From positions 22,289,637-22,353,636 of the forward strand of contig NC_086352.1 in NCBI RefSeq assembly GCF_036324505.1: a stretch of 64,000 nt of DNA, read 5' to 3'. The stretch is from Eleginops maclovinus (Eukaryota; Chordata; Actinopteri; Perciformes; Eleginopidae). A model generated the notes under the pieces. It was not told where the DNA came from. It made no database searches and saw only the letters and a list, made by a program, of their open reading frames with translations. How positions within the stretch are numbered: the first letter of the stretch is position 1; each line of letters begins with the position of its first letter. Positions 33,774-45,600 of this stretch are shown here, one piece after another. A program made the position numbers and the translations under genes.

Positions 33774-36556
33774 CTAAACATTTGACCATACCGTAACATC
33801 TTGACTTGTCTGAGGTAAAAGCCTTATTTTTGGTGCATGCTGCGGGGCAGGTAGGTGATAACGTAGATGCTTCCAGAAAGGGGAGGAGGGCTGCATGGAC
33901 CTCATCCCCTTCCAGGTGACACAGGCCCCAGCTTCACTTAAAAGCTGTAGGGCGTGGGGTAAGGAACCAGATCTCAACCCTTCTGTTTTTTCAGTTTTGA
34001 TGAACACCAAACGGGCCTGCCGCTCCACCAGGGCTGCATGGATGGCACTCAGCAGGCCAGAACCTGGACCGGTCTCTGGAGAGGTGGGAACCAAAAGCAC
34101 CGTGCGACTCTGCTGTATACAGTCCAACACGGCCTCGGATACAGCTGCAACCAAACAAGGCTCAGATATTTTTTACAAAATGATTTTTTGTTAAATTTTC
34201 TTCTGAGTCTTTGATAAATACATACCTTCTCCTGGTAAGACATCGCGATCATAAAGACAGAGACTGTAACCAAACCTCTCTTCCAAAACACTCTCCAGAC
34301 ACTTCCTGTCATATTCATTCAGTCCTGTGTCTGTGTCACTCTTGTAACACATCAGAAAAGCATCATAGCTCTTTTCATCTAAACACACAAACAACAGGGT
34401 TTTATCAGTGCTTACACATGAAGAAATGACAAATATTTGTCTCCATAATTTGAGAATCCCACCTGAAGTGCTGCTATGACACCCAACAGTGTCTCTTAAG
34501 AAAAGAGTGATGGGAATTTGGAACCTCACATAGATAATTATTGTCAAAACCGTCACCAACACAATGCTGACAATGCCAACAGCCAGGGGAACATAGGAAA
34601 GGCGAGCTGCCGGGAGATAACAGAGATAACATTTAAAAAAACATATAACTCAAATATTTTTTTTTTTTCTATTTGGACTCACTCAAAAGTAGAACATGAC
34701 AAGAGTTTATGTAAGATTAAAAAGAAGGATATGAACATGCGTTATATCTATCCGTCCTTCTTACATACGTTTCTGGGCCAAGGCGATGGTGACAAAGCTT
34801 GAGCGTCCAGTAACAGTTTGCAGTTTACAGGTGTAATTTTGTAATAGATCCTCTTCTGACACTTCTTTGAAAACTAGAGCTGCCGTCATCTGTATCTTGT
34901 CGGCATTTATTTCACTGCAAAGGAAAGAGAAAGTACAGTTGTTAGCCATGATATACAGTGGGGCAAAAAAGTATTTAGTCAGCCACCAATTGTGCAAGTT
35001 CTCCCATTTAAAAAGATGAGAGAGGCCTGTAATTTTTATCATAGGTACACTTCAACTATGAGAGACAGAATGAGAAAAGAAAATCCAGGAAATCACATTG
35101 TAGGATTTTTAAAGAATTAATTGGTAAATTCCTCGGTAAAATAAGTATTTGGTCACCTACAAACAAGCAAGATTTCTGGCTCTCACAGACCTGTAACTTC
35201 TTCTTTAAGAGGCTCCTCTGTCCTCCACTCGTTACCTGTATTAATGGCACCTTTTTGAACTCGTTATCAGTATAAAAGACACCTGTCCACAACCTCAAAC
35301 AGTCATACTCCAAACTCCACTATGGCCAAGACCAAAGAGCTGTCAAAGGAGACCAGAGACAAAATTGTAGACCTGCACCAGGCTGGGAAAACTGAATCTG
35401 CAATAGGTAAGCAGCTTGGTGTGAAGAAATCACCTGTGGGAGCAATTATTAGAAAATGGAAGACATACAAGACCCCAGCTAATCTCCCTCGATCTGGGGC
35501 TCCACGCAAGATCTCACCCGTGGGGTCAAAATGATCACAAGTACAGTGAGCAAAAATCCCAGAACCACACGGGGGGACCTAGTGAATGACCTGCAGAGAG
35601 CTGGGACCAAAGTAACAGAGGCTACCATCAGTAACACACTACGCCGCCAGGGACTTAAATCCTGCAGTTCCAGACGTGTCCCCCTGCTTAAGCCAGTACA
35701 TGTCCAGGCCTGTCTGAAATTTGCTAGAGGGCATTTGGATGATCCAGAAGAGGATTGGGAGAATGTCATATGGTCAGATGAAACCAAAATAGAAGTTTTT
35801 GGTAAAAACTCAACTTGTCGTGTTTGGAGGAGAAAGAATGCAGAGTTGCATCCAAAGAACACCATACCTACTGTGAAGCATGGGGGTGGAAACATCATGC
35901 TTTGGGGCTGTTTTTCTGCAAAGGGACCAGGACGACTGATCCGTGTAAAGGAAAGAATGAATAGGGCCATGTATCGTGAGATTTTGAGTGAAAACCTCCT
36001 TCCATCAGCAAGGGCACTGAAGATGAAGCGTGGCTGGGTCTTTCAGCATGACAATGATCCCAAACACACCGCCAGGGCAACGAAGGAGTGGCTTCGTAAG
36101 AAGCATTTCAAGGTCCTGGAGTGGCCTAGCCAGTCTCCAGATCTCAACCCCATAGAAAATCTTTGGAGGGAGTTGAAAGTCTGTGTTGCCCAGCGACAGC
36201 CCCAAAACATCACTGCTTTAGAGGAGATCTGCATGGAGGAATGGGCCAAAATACCAGCAACAGTGTGTGAAAACCTTGTGAAGACTTACAGAAAACGTTT
36301 GACCTCTGTCATTGCCAACAAAGGGTATATAACAAAGTATTGAGATGAACTTTTGTTATTGACCAAATACTTATTTTCCACAATAATTTGAAATAAATTC
36401 TTTAAAAATCCTACAATGTGATTTCCTGGATTTTTTTTCCCCATTTTGTCTCTCATAGTTGAGGTACACCTATGATAAAAATTACAGGCCTCTCTCATCT
36501 TTTTAAATGGGAGAACTTGCACAATTGGTGGCTGACTAAATACTTTTTTGCCCCAC

Positions 36557-36641
<85 letters not shown>

Positions 36642-39600
36642 GTGTGTGCATATCTGGCTATGTACAGTATAAAATTTGAACTTGCCGGTATATTTGTGTG
36701 AAACATTTACTTTGTGTAATTGTAGTAAACGGGAAAGCTGCTGTTGGTTTCTAGAAAGGAATCACTGCTCAACCAGAACATCATATCATCGTCACTATAC
36801 ATGACAGCTTTACAATCAATCACCACCGTAGAGCCTAGAGAAAAACAGAGTTTACATAATATTTATAGTTTTTTCTTTTAGAAAGAGAGTTAATGCGTGT
36901 GTTCATCCCTGTGTGTGTATCAGCACTTCAAGATTTAAGCTCACCCAAATATACAGGAAATACATCACTGTTGTGTGGTGATATGATCACTGGATATTTT
37001 TCAGGTTTTTCTATGTGGAGAAAAGGTTGAAACATTTATCAACATGTATAAAAATACAAAAGTAAAGATATAGTGGGTACGTTATTTTCTTACCCTTTGG
37101 TTGGATATCAAGCAACACTGTAAAGGTCATGTTATATATTTGACCATAATACAGATAAGATCTGGTACAGGTGTAGACACCATGGTCCTTCTCTTCAACA
37201 CTTGTGAAGTAACAGTCTTTTGTCTCGCCTTCCTACAAAGAAAATTGGTGGTCATTTTGAGTAAGAAGTGAATGAAAAGAGCCTTAAATATAGAAATGTA
37301 TTACATTTCCATTTAAAATAGAATAACAATTAGATTGGTTCATAAAATCGGATTAAACATGCATTCGAAACAATGACCACCTGACCAAATCTCGGAAATA
37401 TATTGTGCTTATACCTTCTGACAAATGCTGTTGCTGGTGATATTCAGGATGTTTTCAGCGGGTGTGTTAGGGCAAATCAATGTGCAGGACTCCCTTGTAT
37501 GACATGTTTGAGGGTGGGTGCTTTCGTTTCTCTGTTTTGTGTTAACTGTCACCCTGAACCAGAGCTGGCTGCTGGAGTTGCTGTCATGTAATAGAGAAAA
37601 TGTTTCACTTTATCTGAATACCAAACACTCACAATGAATGTGAAAATAAATCAGTTTCTTAATTATACAATTCCCTCTTGCGTTTTCTACACACAGGGGT
37701 CTTTGTTATAATTTTACAAGATTTGCACATGAAACTCAACAAATATATCTTATCATGGTTTCTGAAGACCTGTGAACTGATTGTTATTCTCCACATTCAG
37801 GAAACAGGAAAGCTTTGATGTCACTTCATGGTTGTACTGAGTTTTCAAAGTATAGTTCAGGCTATTGACCTACATTACTAGCTTGCTTTGTGTTAAGACA
37901 TCCAGGAGTATAAATAGGAATGCTTTCTAATTTTGGGAGTCCATCTGCATGCCTGGCAGATACATTTACAAAGATACCTACAGTATGCCACATTTTGTAT
38001 ACCTACTACTGTGACAGACCTTAACATAAATTCATAATCATTGTAGCACCTGATAAGTGTTTACCCCCGAGAGCATGAGTAAATCCCCTGATGTTTTGCA
38101 GTGGCTTTGAATATCACTAGGCTCCTCCCGTGAACAAGCAGGTCCCTGCGCTTCTGCTCAGCTGACGACATGTTGTGGGTCAGATCCATCTCCTGGCTGG
38201 TGTGAGTGGTCCAGATAAGTTCAGCATCACGCTGATTATCCTCTCCATTCAGTGGACAGTACAGCTCCACCATCTCCTCAGCCTTCACATATATATCTGT
38301 GGGACTCCCGGGAAACACACCTGCAAATGAGTGTCACACATGGGTAATTATAAAGGTTATCTTTATGAAAACTTGAACTGGCCTGTGGCTAGTCAGTTAT
38401 ATGTGAAGTGTGTCAATCTAGATTGTTGTGCTGTGTAAGACGCCCTCTTACTCCAGCCAGCAGGTGGTGCTGTTGCTTTCTGTTTTATTTCTTCTGTGTT
38501 TGGTAGCAGCCAATGGGGAGGCCTCACAGTGTAAATATAGGAAGTGTTAGTAGTGGTAGACAAGGACAGAGATAATTATCATGAAGTTTGAATCTGCATC
38601 CATCCTTCTTCGCTATGTTGTGGATAGCATTGTCTGTGAGTATTGTGGTTCCTTACATATTCACAAGTGGATATCTATGTTTATTTAGATGTTTCTATGT
38701 TAAGTGGATCGTTATTAATGTGGATATTTTGTGGTTTTTGTGACGTAATGAACCGTGGTATGTATTTTGTCAGCTAAGGGTCTAATTCTATGTATATTGT
38801 GTTTTCTTTCAGTTTTACTCTGTTGACTTGTGGAGGTAAAACATCTTATTAAAGAGGATAAACGCTTGCCACTTGTCGAGGAGTTATCTGTCTGCATACA
38901 ACAGTGAGGGCAGAACAGTAAAAAGACACATTTGTCTACATCATCAAAATATCAGGAGGATACACACGTCAGTCTTCCATAAGAAACTAAACATGTCTCA
39001 GCCACGAGATGATGAATCCACGTCAGTCCACACTCATGCATCAAAATTATCAAAGGGCTCCAGTAAGTCATCTGCCAGCATGGCTGCTATCAATGCACGG
39101 GCTAGGGCGGAGGCAGCACGAGCCAGAGCGGCCTATGCTCAGAAGGAAATTCAAATGAGAGTAAAACAAGCAGAACTCAGAGTGGAAGAAACGTCTGGAG
39201 GCTACATTGGAAGCACTTCATCAGGAACGAGATGCAGAAGCAGCTCTCGCTGAAGCCAATGTATACGAAGCTGCAGCAAGCGAAATAGAAGAAGACCGAA
39301 TAAGCTTTCGCCTCCCACAGACATTTCACCCATTAGAACGCACAAGTGAGTATGTGAAAGACCAACTTCTCCAAAATGAGAAATTAACCCCACATGCATC
39401 CATGAAGCCTAACGAGGCTCCAGCGGGTTCAACATTTAACCAACTCAAGCAGGAAATTGAAACGCCTGATCCATTTTACCAACTCAAGCAGGAAGTTGAA
39501 GCGCCTGATCCGAGATCTCCATACATATTGCTGCCTTGCAAGAACAATGCAAATGACCGAGCATCACAGCCACCTAGGAGCTTCGCAGTACATGAACAAC

Positions 39601-42600
39601 CACAATGGTCAAGTCCTCGGATTCCCCCACAAGAAACCTCAAGTATTTATAACCTTCCCAGATTTCTAGCTAGACGTGAGTTGCTCACTGGAGGCCTTAT
39701 AAGGTTTAGCGACAAGCCAGGTGACTACTGGGCGTGGAAATCCTCGTTTCAAAATGCCATCCAAGGTCTACACCTAACAGCCAGTGAAGAGCTTGACTTG
39801 TTGACTAAGTGATTAGGCGACGAATCCTCAACATGCAAAACGCCTCAGAGCAGTGCATATTAACCACCCTTCTTTCGGTCTGAACCAAGTGTGGGAGAGA
39901 CTTCAAGAGTGTTATGGATCCCCTGAGGCCTTAGAAAAGGCTTTGTTTGATAAGATGCAGCAGTTCCCTAGAATTACCAACAAGGAGCCTCATCTGCTAC
40001 GTGACCTTGGTGACCTTCTGTTAGAGATTGACTCTGCTAAGAGCGAAGGCCATATACCAGGATTGCTGTACCTCGACACGGCACGAGGAATTCATCCCAT
40101 AGTGGATAAACTTCCATTCGGCCTGCAAGAGAAATGGATGACGAACGGAACCAGATACAAACATGAACATTCTGTGTCATTCCCTCCTTTCTCGGTCTTC
40201 GCCACCTTCATTAAAGATGAAGCCAAAATGAGAAATGACCCCAGTTTTATGTCTGGTTCCACCCACCTTCGCTGCCTTCAAAGCAGACAAGCATCTGGGA
40301 AAACACGACAAATCAAAAATGCCTATCACAGTCCACAGAACAGAAGTGGTTAGCTCCGAACGCAAGCCAAGTGCTGAAAAAGCAGCTACAGACCCCAGCT
40401 AAGAGTGTCCCATCCACAAAAAACCTCATCCACTCAAAAAATGCAGGTTATTCCGGGAGAAGTCTCTGGAAGAACGTAAGGCTTATCTGAGACAAAATCA
40501 GATATGTTTCCGATGTTGTGCTTCTTCCAGCCATCAAGCAAAGAACTGTAAGGTGGAAATCCACTGTTCAGAGTGTGAAAGTAACTCACACATCAGTGCT
40601 CTCCACGCTGGTCCTGCACCATGGGCAACACACAGGTTTGCAGGACCTGTCTTTGACCACGGCGAGGAGCAAGGCTCAGCTTCACCCATTGCTACGTCTA
40701 CATGCACACAGGTGTGTGGAAATAGGGTCGATGGACACTCATGTGCCAAGATTTGCCTCGTCGATGTCTACCCAAAAGATCGCCATGACCAGCGACTCAG
40801 AGCTTATGCTATCTTGGATGATCAGAGCAACAAGTCTCTGGCTAGATCTTCCTTTTTCGACATCTTTGGGATTGACAAAAACTCTTCTCCTTACACTCTC
40901 AAGACGTGTGCAGGTGTTTCAAAAGTGACTGGAAGAAGAGCTGTCAATCAGCTGATGGCCAATCCAGTCTGGCTTTACCCACGCTTATTGAATGTGACAT
41001 GCTCCCTGACAATCGAAATGAAATACCAACTCCTGAAGCCGCTCACTATCATCCACATCTCAAGGACGTCGCTCCAGAGATTCCAGCACTCGATCCCAAG
41101 GCTGATATTCTGTTGCTACTTGGAAGAGATGTTATTCAGACTCACAAGGTGCTCGAACAGCGCAACGGACCCCCAAATGCTCCGTTCGCACAGAAGTTAG
41201 CGCTGGGGTGGGTTATTGTTGGTGACGTTTGTCTTGGCGGAGCTCACACTCCTGGGCATGTGAACGTTCTAAAGACAAACATCTTGGACAATGGAAGACC
41301 AAGCTACTTCCTTCCATGTCAAAACAACATGCTGGTGAAGGAATGTTTTGATTGCCAAGATGCCATGGGAGATACAGTCTTTCAATCCACTAGCGCAGCG
41401 AGAAACATGCCTACTCCATAGAAGAAAGAACCTTCCTGCAGATAATAGAGAAGGAAGTCTATCAAGATGACTCAAACACCTGGGTGGCCCCGTTGCCCTT
41501 CCGCTCTCCAAGACCACGTCTCCCCAACAACAAACAGCTAGCAAGTCAACGTCTCTCCTCAGTACGTCGCACGCTGAAGAAGTGACCTGAAACAAGACAA
41601 CACTTTGTGGACTTTATGCAAAATATATTTGACAATGGTCATGCAGAACCAGCACCCCCACTAAAAGAGCATGAGGAACATTGGTATCTTCCCTTCTTTG
41701 GGGTTTATCCCCCTCATAAGCCAGAACAAATCAGGGTGGTCTTCGACTCGAGTGCCCACGGAGTGTCTTTAAATGATGTCCTTCTTACAGGCCCCAATCT
41801 CAACAACAGCCTGCTGGGTGTCCTTATGGGGTTCCGCGAAGAGCGAGTGGCAGTAACTACTGACATCAAGCAGATGTTCCATTGCTTCTTGGTGCGAAAA
41901 GATCACAGGAACTTCTTACGCTTCCTTTGGCACAAGAACAACGACTTGGAGCAACCGATAGCGGAGTACCGCATGAGGGTGCATGTCTTCGGGAACAGTC
42001 CATCACCTGCTGTGGCGATCTACACGCTCAGAAGAGCATCCGAAGACCAAGAAAGAATCGACTTTCAATCAAAACACCTAGTTGAGCGCCATTTCTATGT
42101 TGATGATGGTCTCATTTCATTTCCATCAGAAGACGAGGCTGTTGCGGCTCTCAAGGCGGCCCAAGATACGCTAGCTACATCCAACTTAAAGCTGCACAAG
42201 ATAGCTTCTAACAGCATCGACGTGATGAAAGCGTTTCCAAGAGAGGATCTTGCTAAAGGCTTAAAGGACCTTGATCCTGGAGCAGACTTCCCACCCATGT
42301 TATGAAGTCTAGGAATAAGCTGGGATGTTACCACTGACGAGTTTACCTTCCAGGTTTCCAGGACAGAGAAACCTTACACTCGCAGAGGGGTGTTATCAAC
42401 CATAAACAGCCTTTATGACCCGCTTGGTTTTGCAGCTCCAGTCAGCATTAAAGGTAGAGCCCTACTAAGAGAGCTTACAACGGAGGCCTGCCAGTGGGAC
42501 GAACCCCTTCCTGAAAGGAAGCTTAAAGACTGGTGTGAGTGGAAAGACTCAATCAAAGATCTGGAATGCGTCCGCATTCCAAGGACATACACTACCATTC

Positions 42601-45600
42601 CACTGAGCAGTTCAACAGACAGGGAGCTTTGTTTTTTCTGCGATGCCTCTATACAAGCCATAGCAGCTGTAGCCTACATTAAAGTTACGGATGCAGAAGG
42701 CAAAAGTGAACTTGGATTTCTGTTCGGCAAGGCTAAACTTGCGCCGCAACCAGAGGTGACTATCCCCAGACTAGAACTTTGCGGAGCTGTTTTGGCAGTG
42801 GAAATTGCAGACATGCTTTCAGACGAGATGGATGTCCAGTTTCATTCTCTGCAGTTCTTCACCGATAGTAAAGTTGTCCTCGGTTACATTCGCAATGAAT
42901 CCAGAAGGTTTTATGTCTATATAAGCAACCGTGTGCAGAGAATCAGAAAATCATCCCTACCAGAACAATGGAGCTATGTTCCCACAGACGCAAACCCGGC
43001 TGACATTGGTTCAAGGTCAATACCTGCTAACGCCTTGATGTCCAGCATGTGCCTAAAGGGTCCGGACTTCCTGTTGAAGCCAAAACAGAACGATGACGAT
43101 ACCGAACCTTCCTTCGACCTGGTGAACCCAGAGTTTGATCCTGACATCCGTCCTCCTGTGACTCGTGTGCCACTCAGATTGTGAGGTCTCCCTTGGATCC
43201 GAGATGTTTCGAATCATTCTCAACCTGGAGATCGCTTGTGAGAACCATAGCAAGGCTGATCCACATAGCCAGGTCCTTCAAGCGAGAAAGCAGTAAGACC
43301 AAATGTCAAGGCTGGCACATATGCAAAGGTCTCTGCCCAGAAGACCTCGCCAGGGCCAAGGAAGTCATCATACGCAGTCTTCAACGCAAGGCCTTCCCCG
43401 AAGTGTTTGCATGCATAGAAGCAGGAAAAGAAATTCCCAAACAGTCAGCTCACAAGGATGTGTTCTTACCTGGACAACGCAGGTTGCCTCAGAGTTGGCG
43501 GTCGTTTGTCTAAAGCCAGTGGCGGTGCGTCAATAGTGGGCGCTTGGGCGCCGCCCACCCTGACTTTTTGAGTTAAAAAACGTTATATATACAACATAAT
43601 TGAAATAAGAAATGTACCGTGTTTATGGGTTAAATGTGTATGGGAGGCCACTGTCAAGAACCGCTAAAATGTGTCCGGACATAATATATTGCCATTCGCC
43701 TTTTCTGAGAATAGGCAGGTCGGCTACCGTCCGTGGGCGCCGATAACATGGGAGTCTATGGGAGAGCTTATACTTTTCTCAGTCATTTTAGCAAGGATAG
43801 CTTTTCATTGGGGGATGAAACTTAGATCTGTGGGCGCAAATCTTTGCGCCCACAGCCAATGGCATTGTTTCTTAGTTCAATGTGACATTCTTAGATACGC
43901 GATTGGACTATTTCGGCGAATCAGCATCGTTATCATTCCCTAACCACAAGCGTAAAGAGCAGCACCGTAGCTAGCTGAAACTTAGATTGAGTGAATATGG
44001 CGACATCGATGGCTGAGAACTCCGTGCAAGCTCTACTTAAAACACCGTTTCATCGACTATCAGATGTCGAAAAGAAGAAATTGAAAGACTTGGGACCCGA
44101 GCGTCCGGATTTAAACATTCAACAGACGACCACTGATCGCGGGAGAACCTACACTCGGACTTTCTCCTCAAACTTGTATGCTTAGCGGAATTGGTTAGCT
44201 GGTTGTACAGTGAGCAATGCCTTTTTTTGTTTCCCTTGTCTGTTATTTCAAAGTCCTGGGACTGAAACACTTTGGACTACAACCGGGATGAAGGATCTAA
44301 AGCACTTCACACAAAAATGTAAGAAGCACGAATGTGGCCGCAGCCACCTAACCAACTGTCTTAAGCTAAACCTCTAAAAAAGTGCTATTTAAACCGTGCC
44401 GCCCAACTGCGCCCCCCCCAAAAAAATGTTCACCAGCCGCCACTGTCTAAAGCTGATATTGGAAGCGACGAGAGAAACCCACTCATCATTCCTCACAGTC
44501 ACCATCTGACTACCCTACTTATCAGACACTATCACCAACAAGTCCAGCATCAAGGGCGCCATTTCACAGAGGGTGCAGTGAGGTTAGCTGGCCAATGGGC
44601 ATGGTGGTCAAAACCTTCCCCAGCCACGACGGGAAGGTCAGGAAAGTAGAAGTCAAGGTTTCATCTGGAGGAATCTTGAGGCCCGTAACGGACACTGTCC
44701 TCCTCCTTCCTAATACTCATGATGGGGACAATCAAAATAAAATGTAATTGTGACATCTCATAGATGTCAAGCGGGGAGTGTGCTGTGGTAAGACGCCCTC
44801 TTACTCCAGCCAGCAGGTGGTGCTGTTGCTTTTTGTTTTATTTCTTCTGTGTTTGGTAGCAGCCAATGGGGAGGCCTCACAGTGTAAATATAGGAAGTGT
44901 TAGTAGTGGTAGACAAGGACAGAGATAATTATCATGAAGTTTGAATCTGCATCCATCCTTCTTCGCTATGTTGTGGATAGCATTGTCTGTGAGTATTGTG
45001 GTTCCTTACATATTCACAAGTGGATATCTATGTTTATTTAGATGTTTCTATGTTAAGTGGATCGTTATTCATGTGGATATTTTGTGGGTTTTGTGACGTA
45101 ATGAACCATGGTATGTATATTTTTGTATCACAGCTAAGGGTCTAATTTCTATGTATATTGTGTTTTCTTTCAGTTTTGACTTGTGGAGGTAAAACATCTT
45201 ATTAAAGAGGATAAACGCTTGCCACTTGTCGAGGAGTTATCTGTCTGCATACAACAGTGAGGGCAGAACAATTGTATAATGTTGAAAATATTGTAGGGAA
45301 AGATAATTGCATTCTCTCAAAAATAATGAAACTAGGTGGCACTTGGGTTGTAATTTTCAAAAACATTGGAAAAAAACAACAGCAATGTCTCATTCCAGAA
45401 ATTTTGAGCTGCTTACTGAATACAACATTGACATTTTGTGAGCAGTTTCATGTGGGAATTATTTTCTTTCAACCATATCACAACACAGAAGGAAACTCAC
45501 ATCTATACGGGGATCATACTTGTGACGGGGCGCAAGAATTACAAATGTTGTCACATTCATCTGAGCTGGTACAGAGGCTCAGGAGAGTTTCATGTCCGAG

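Larger units (their letters stand above)
38993..44740 (+). pseudogene. Degraded BEL/Pao gag-pol
   Basis: Coding remnants in several frames: an Ala/Arg/Glu-rich coiled-coil gag start (38993-39253), a gag core resembling DUF1759 (about 39690-40360), a CCHC knuckle ([17 protein letters not shown], about 40498-40550), an aspartic protease-like segment ([13 protein letters not shown], about 40806-40840), reverse transcriptase (41607-42305, FYVDD catalytic motif at 42093-42107), Pao-type RNase H (42390-43184, ending near NPADIGSR), and integrase start and end fragments on either side of the hAT insertion. The integrase core is missing: after an N-terminal zinc-binding-like part (about 44500-44570) the sequence passes straight to C-terminal sequence. 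Frameshifts and stops (39253, 39810, 41421, 42305, 43184) make it non-functional. Confidence 0.9.
38427..45270 (+). mobile_element. BEL/Pao LTR retrotransposon in il1r1 intron 1
   Basis: LTRs at 38427-38917 and 44779-45270 begin TGTGCTGTG and end GGGCAGAACA. The element is flanked by the 5-bp duplication ATTGT (38422-38426 and 45271-45275), the length typical of BEL/Pao. A purine-rich tract (AAGCGGGGAG) precedes the 3' LTR. The interior carries Pao-type gag, protease, reverse transcriptase, RNase H and integrase remnants, and a hAT element at 43517-44445. It runs antisense to il1r1, the orientation best tolerated in introns. The LTRs differ by only a handful of substitutions and small indels, so insertion was fairly recent. 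Confidence 0.95.

Noticed and set aside
33895..34194. 99-codon plus-strand frame as a gene
   Set aside because: Antisense shadow of the il1r1 TIR exon.
35479..35970. 163-codon minus-strand frame as a gene
   Set aside because: Antisense shadow of the Tc1 transposase.
43991..44185. Separate small host gene inside the retrotransposon
   Set aside because: It lies between perfect hAT termini with an 8-bp duplication and matches the N-terminus of a hAT transposase.
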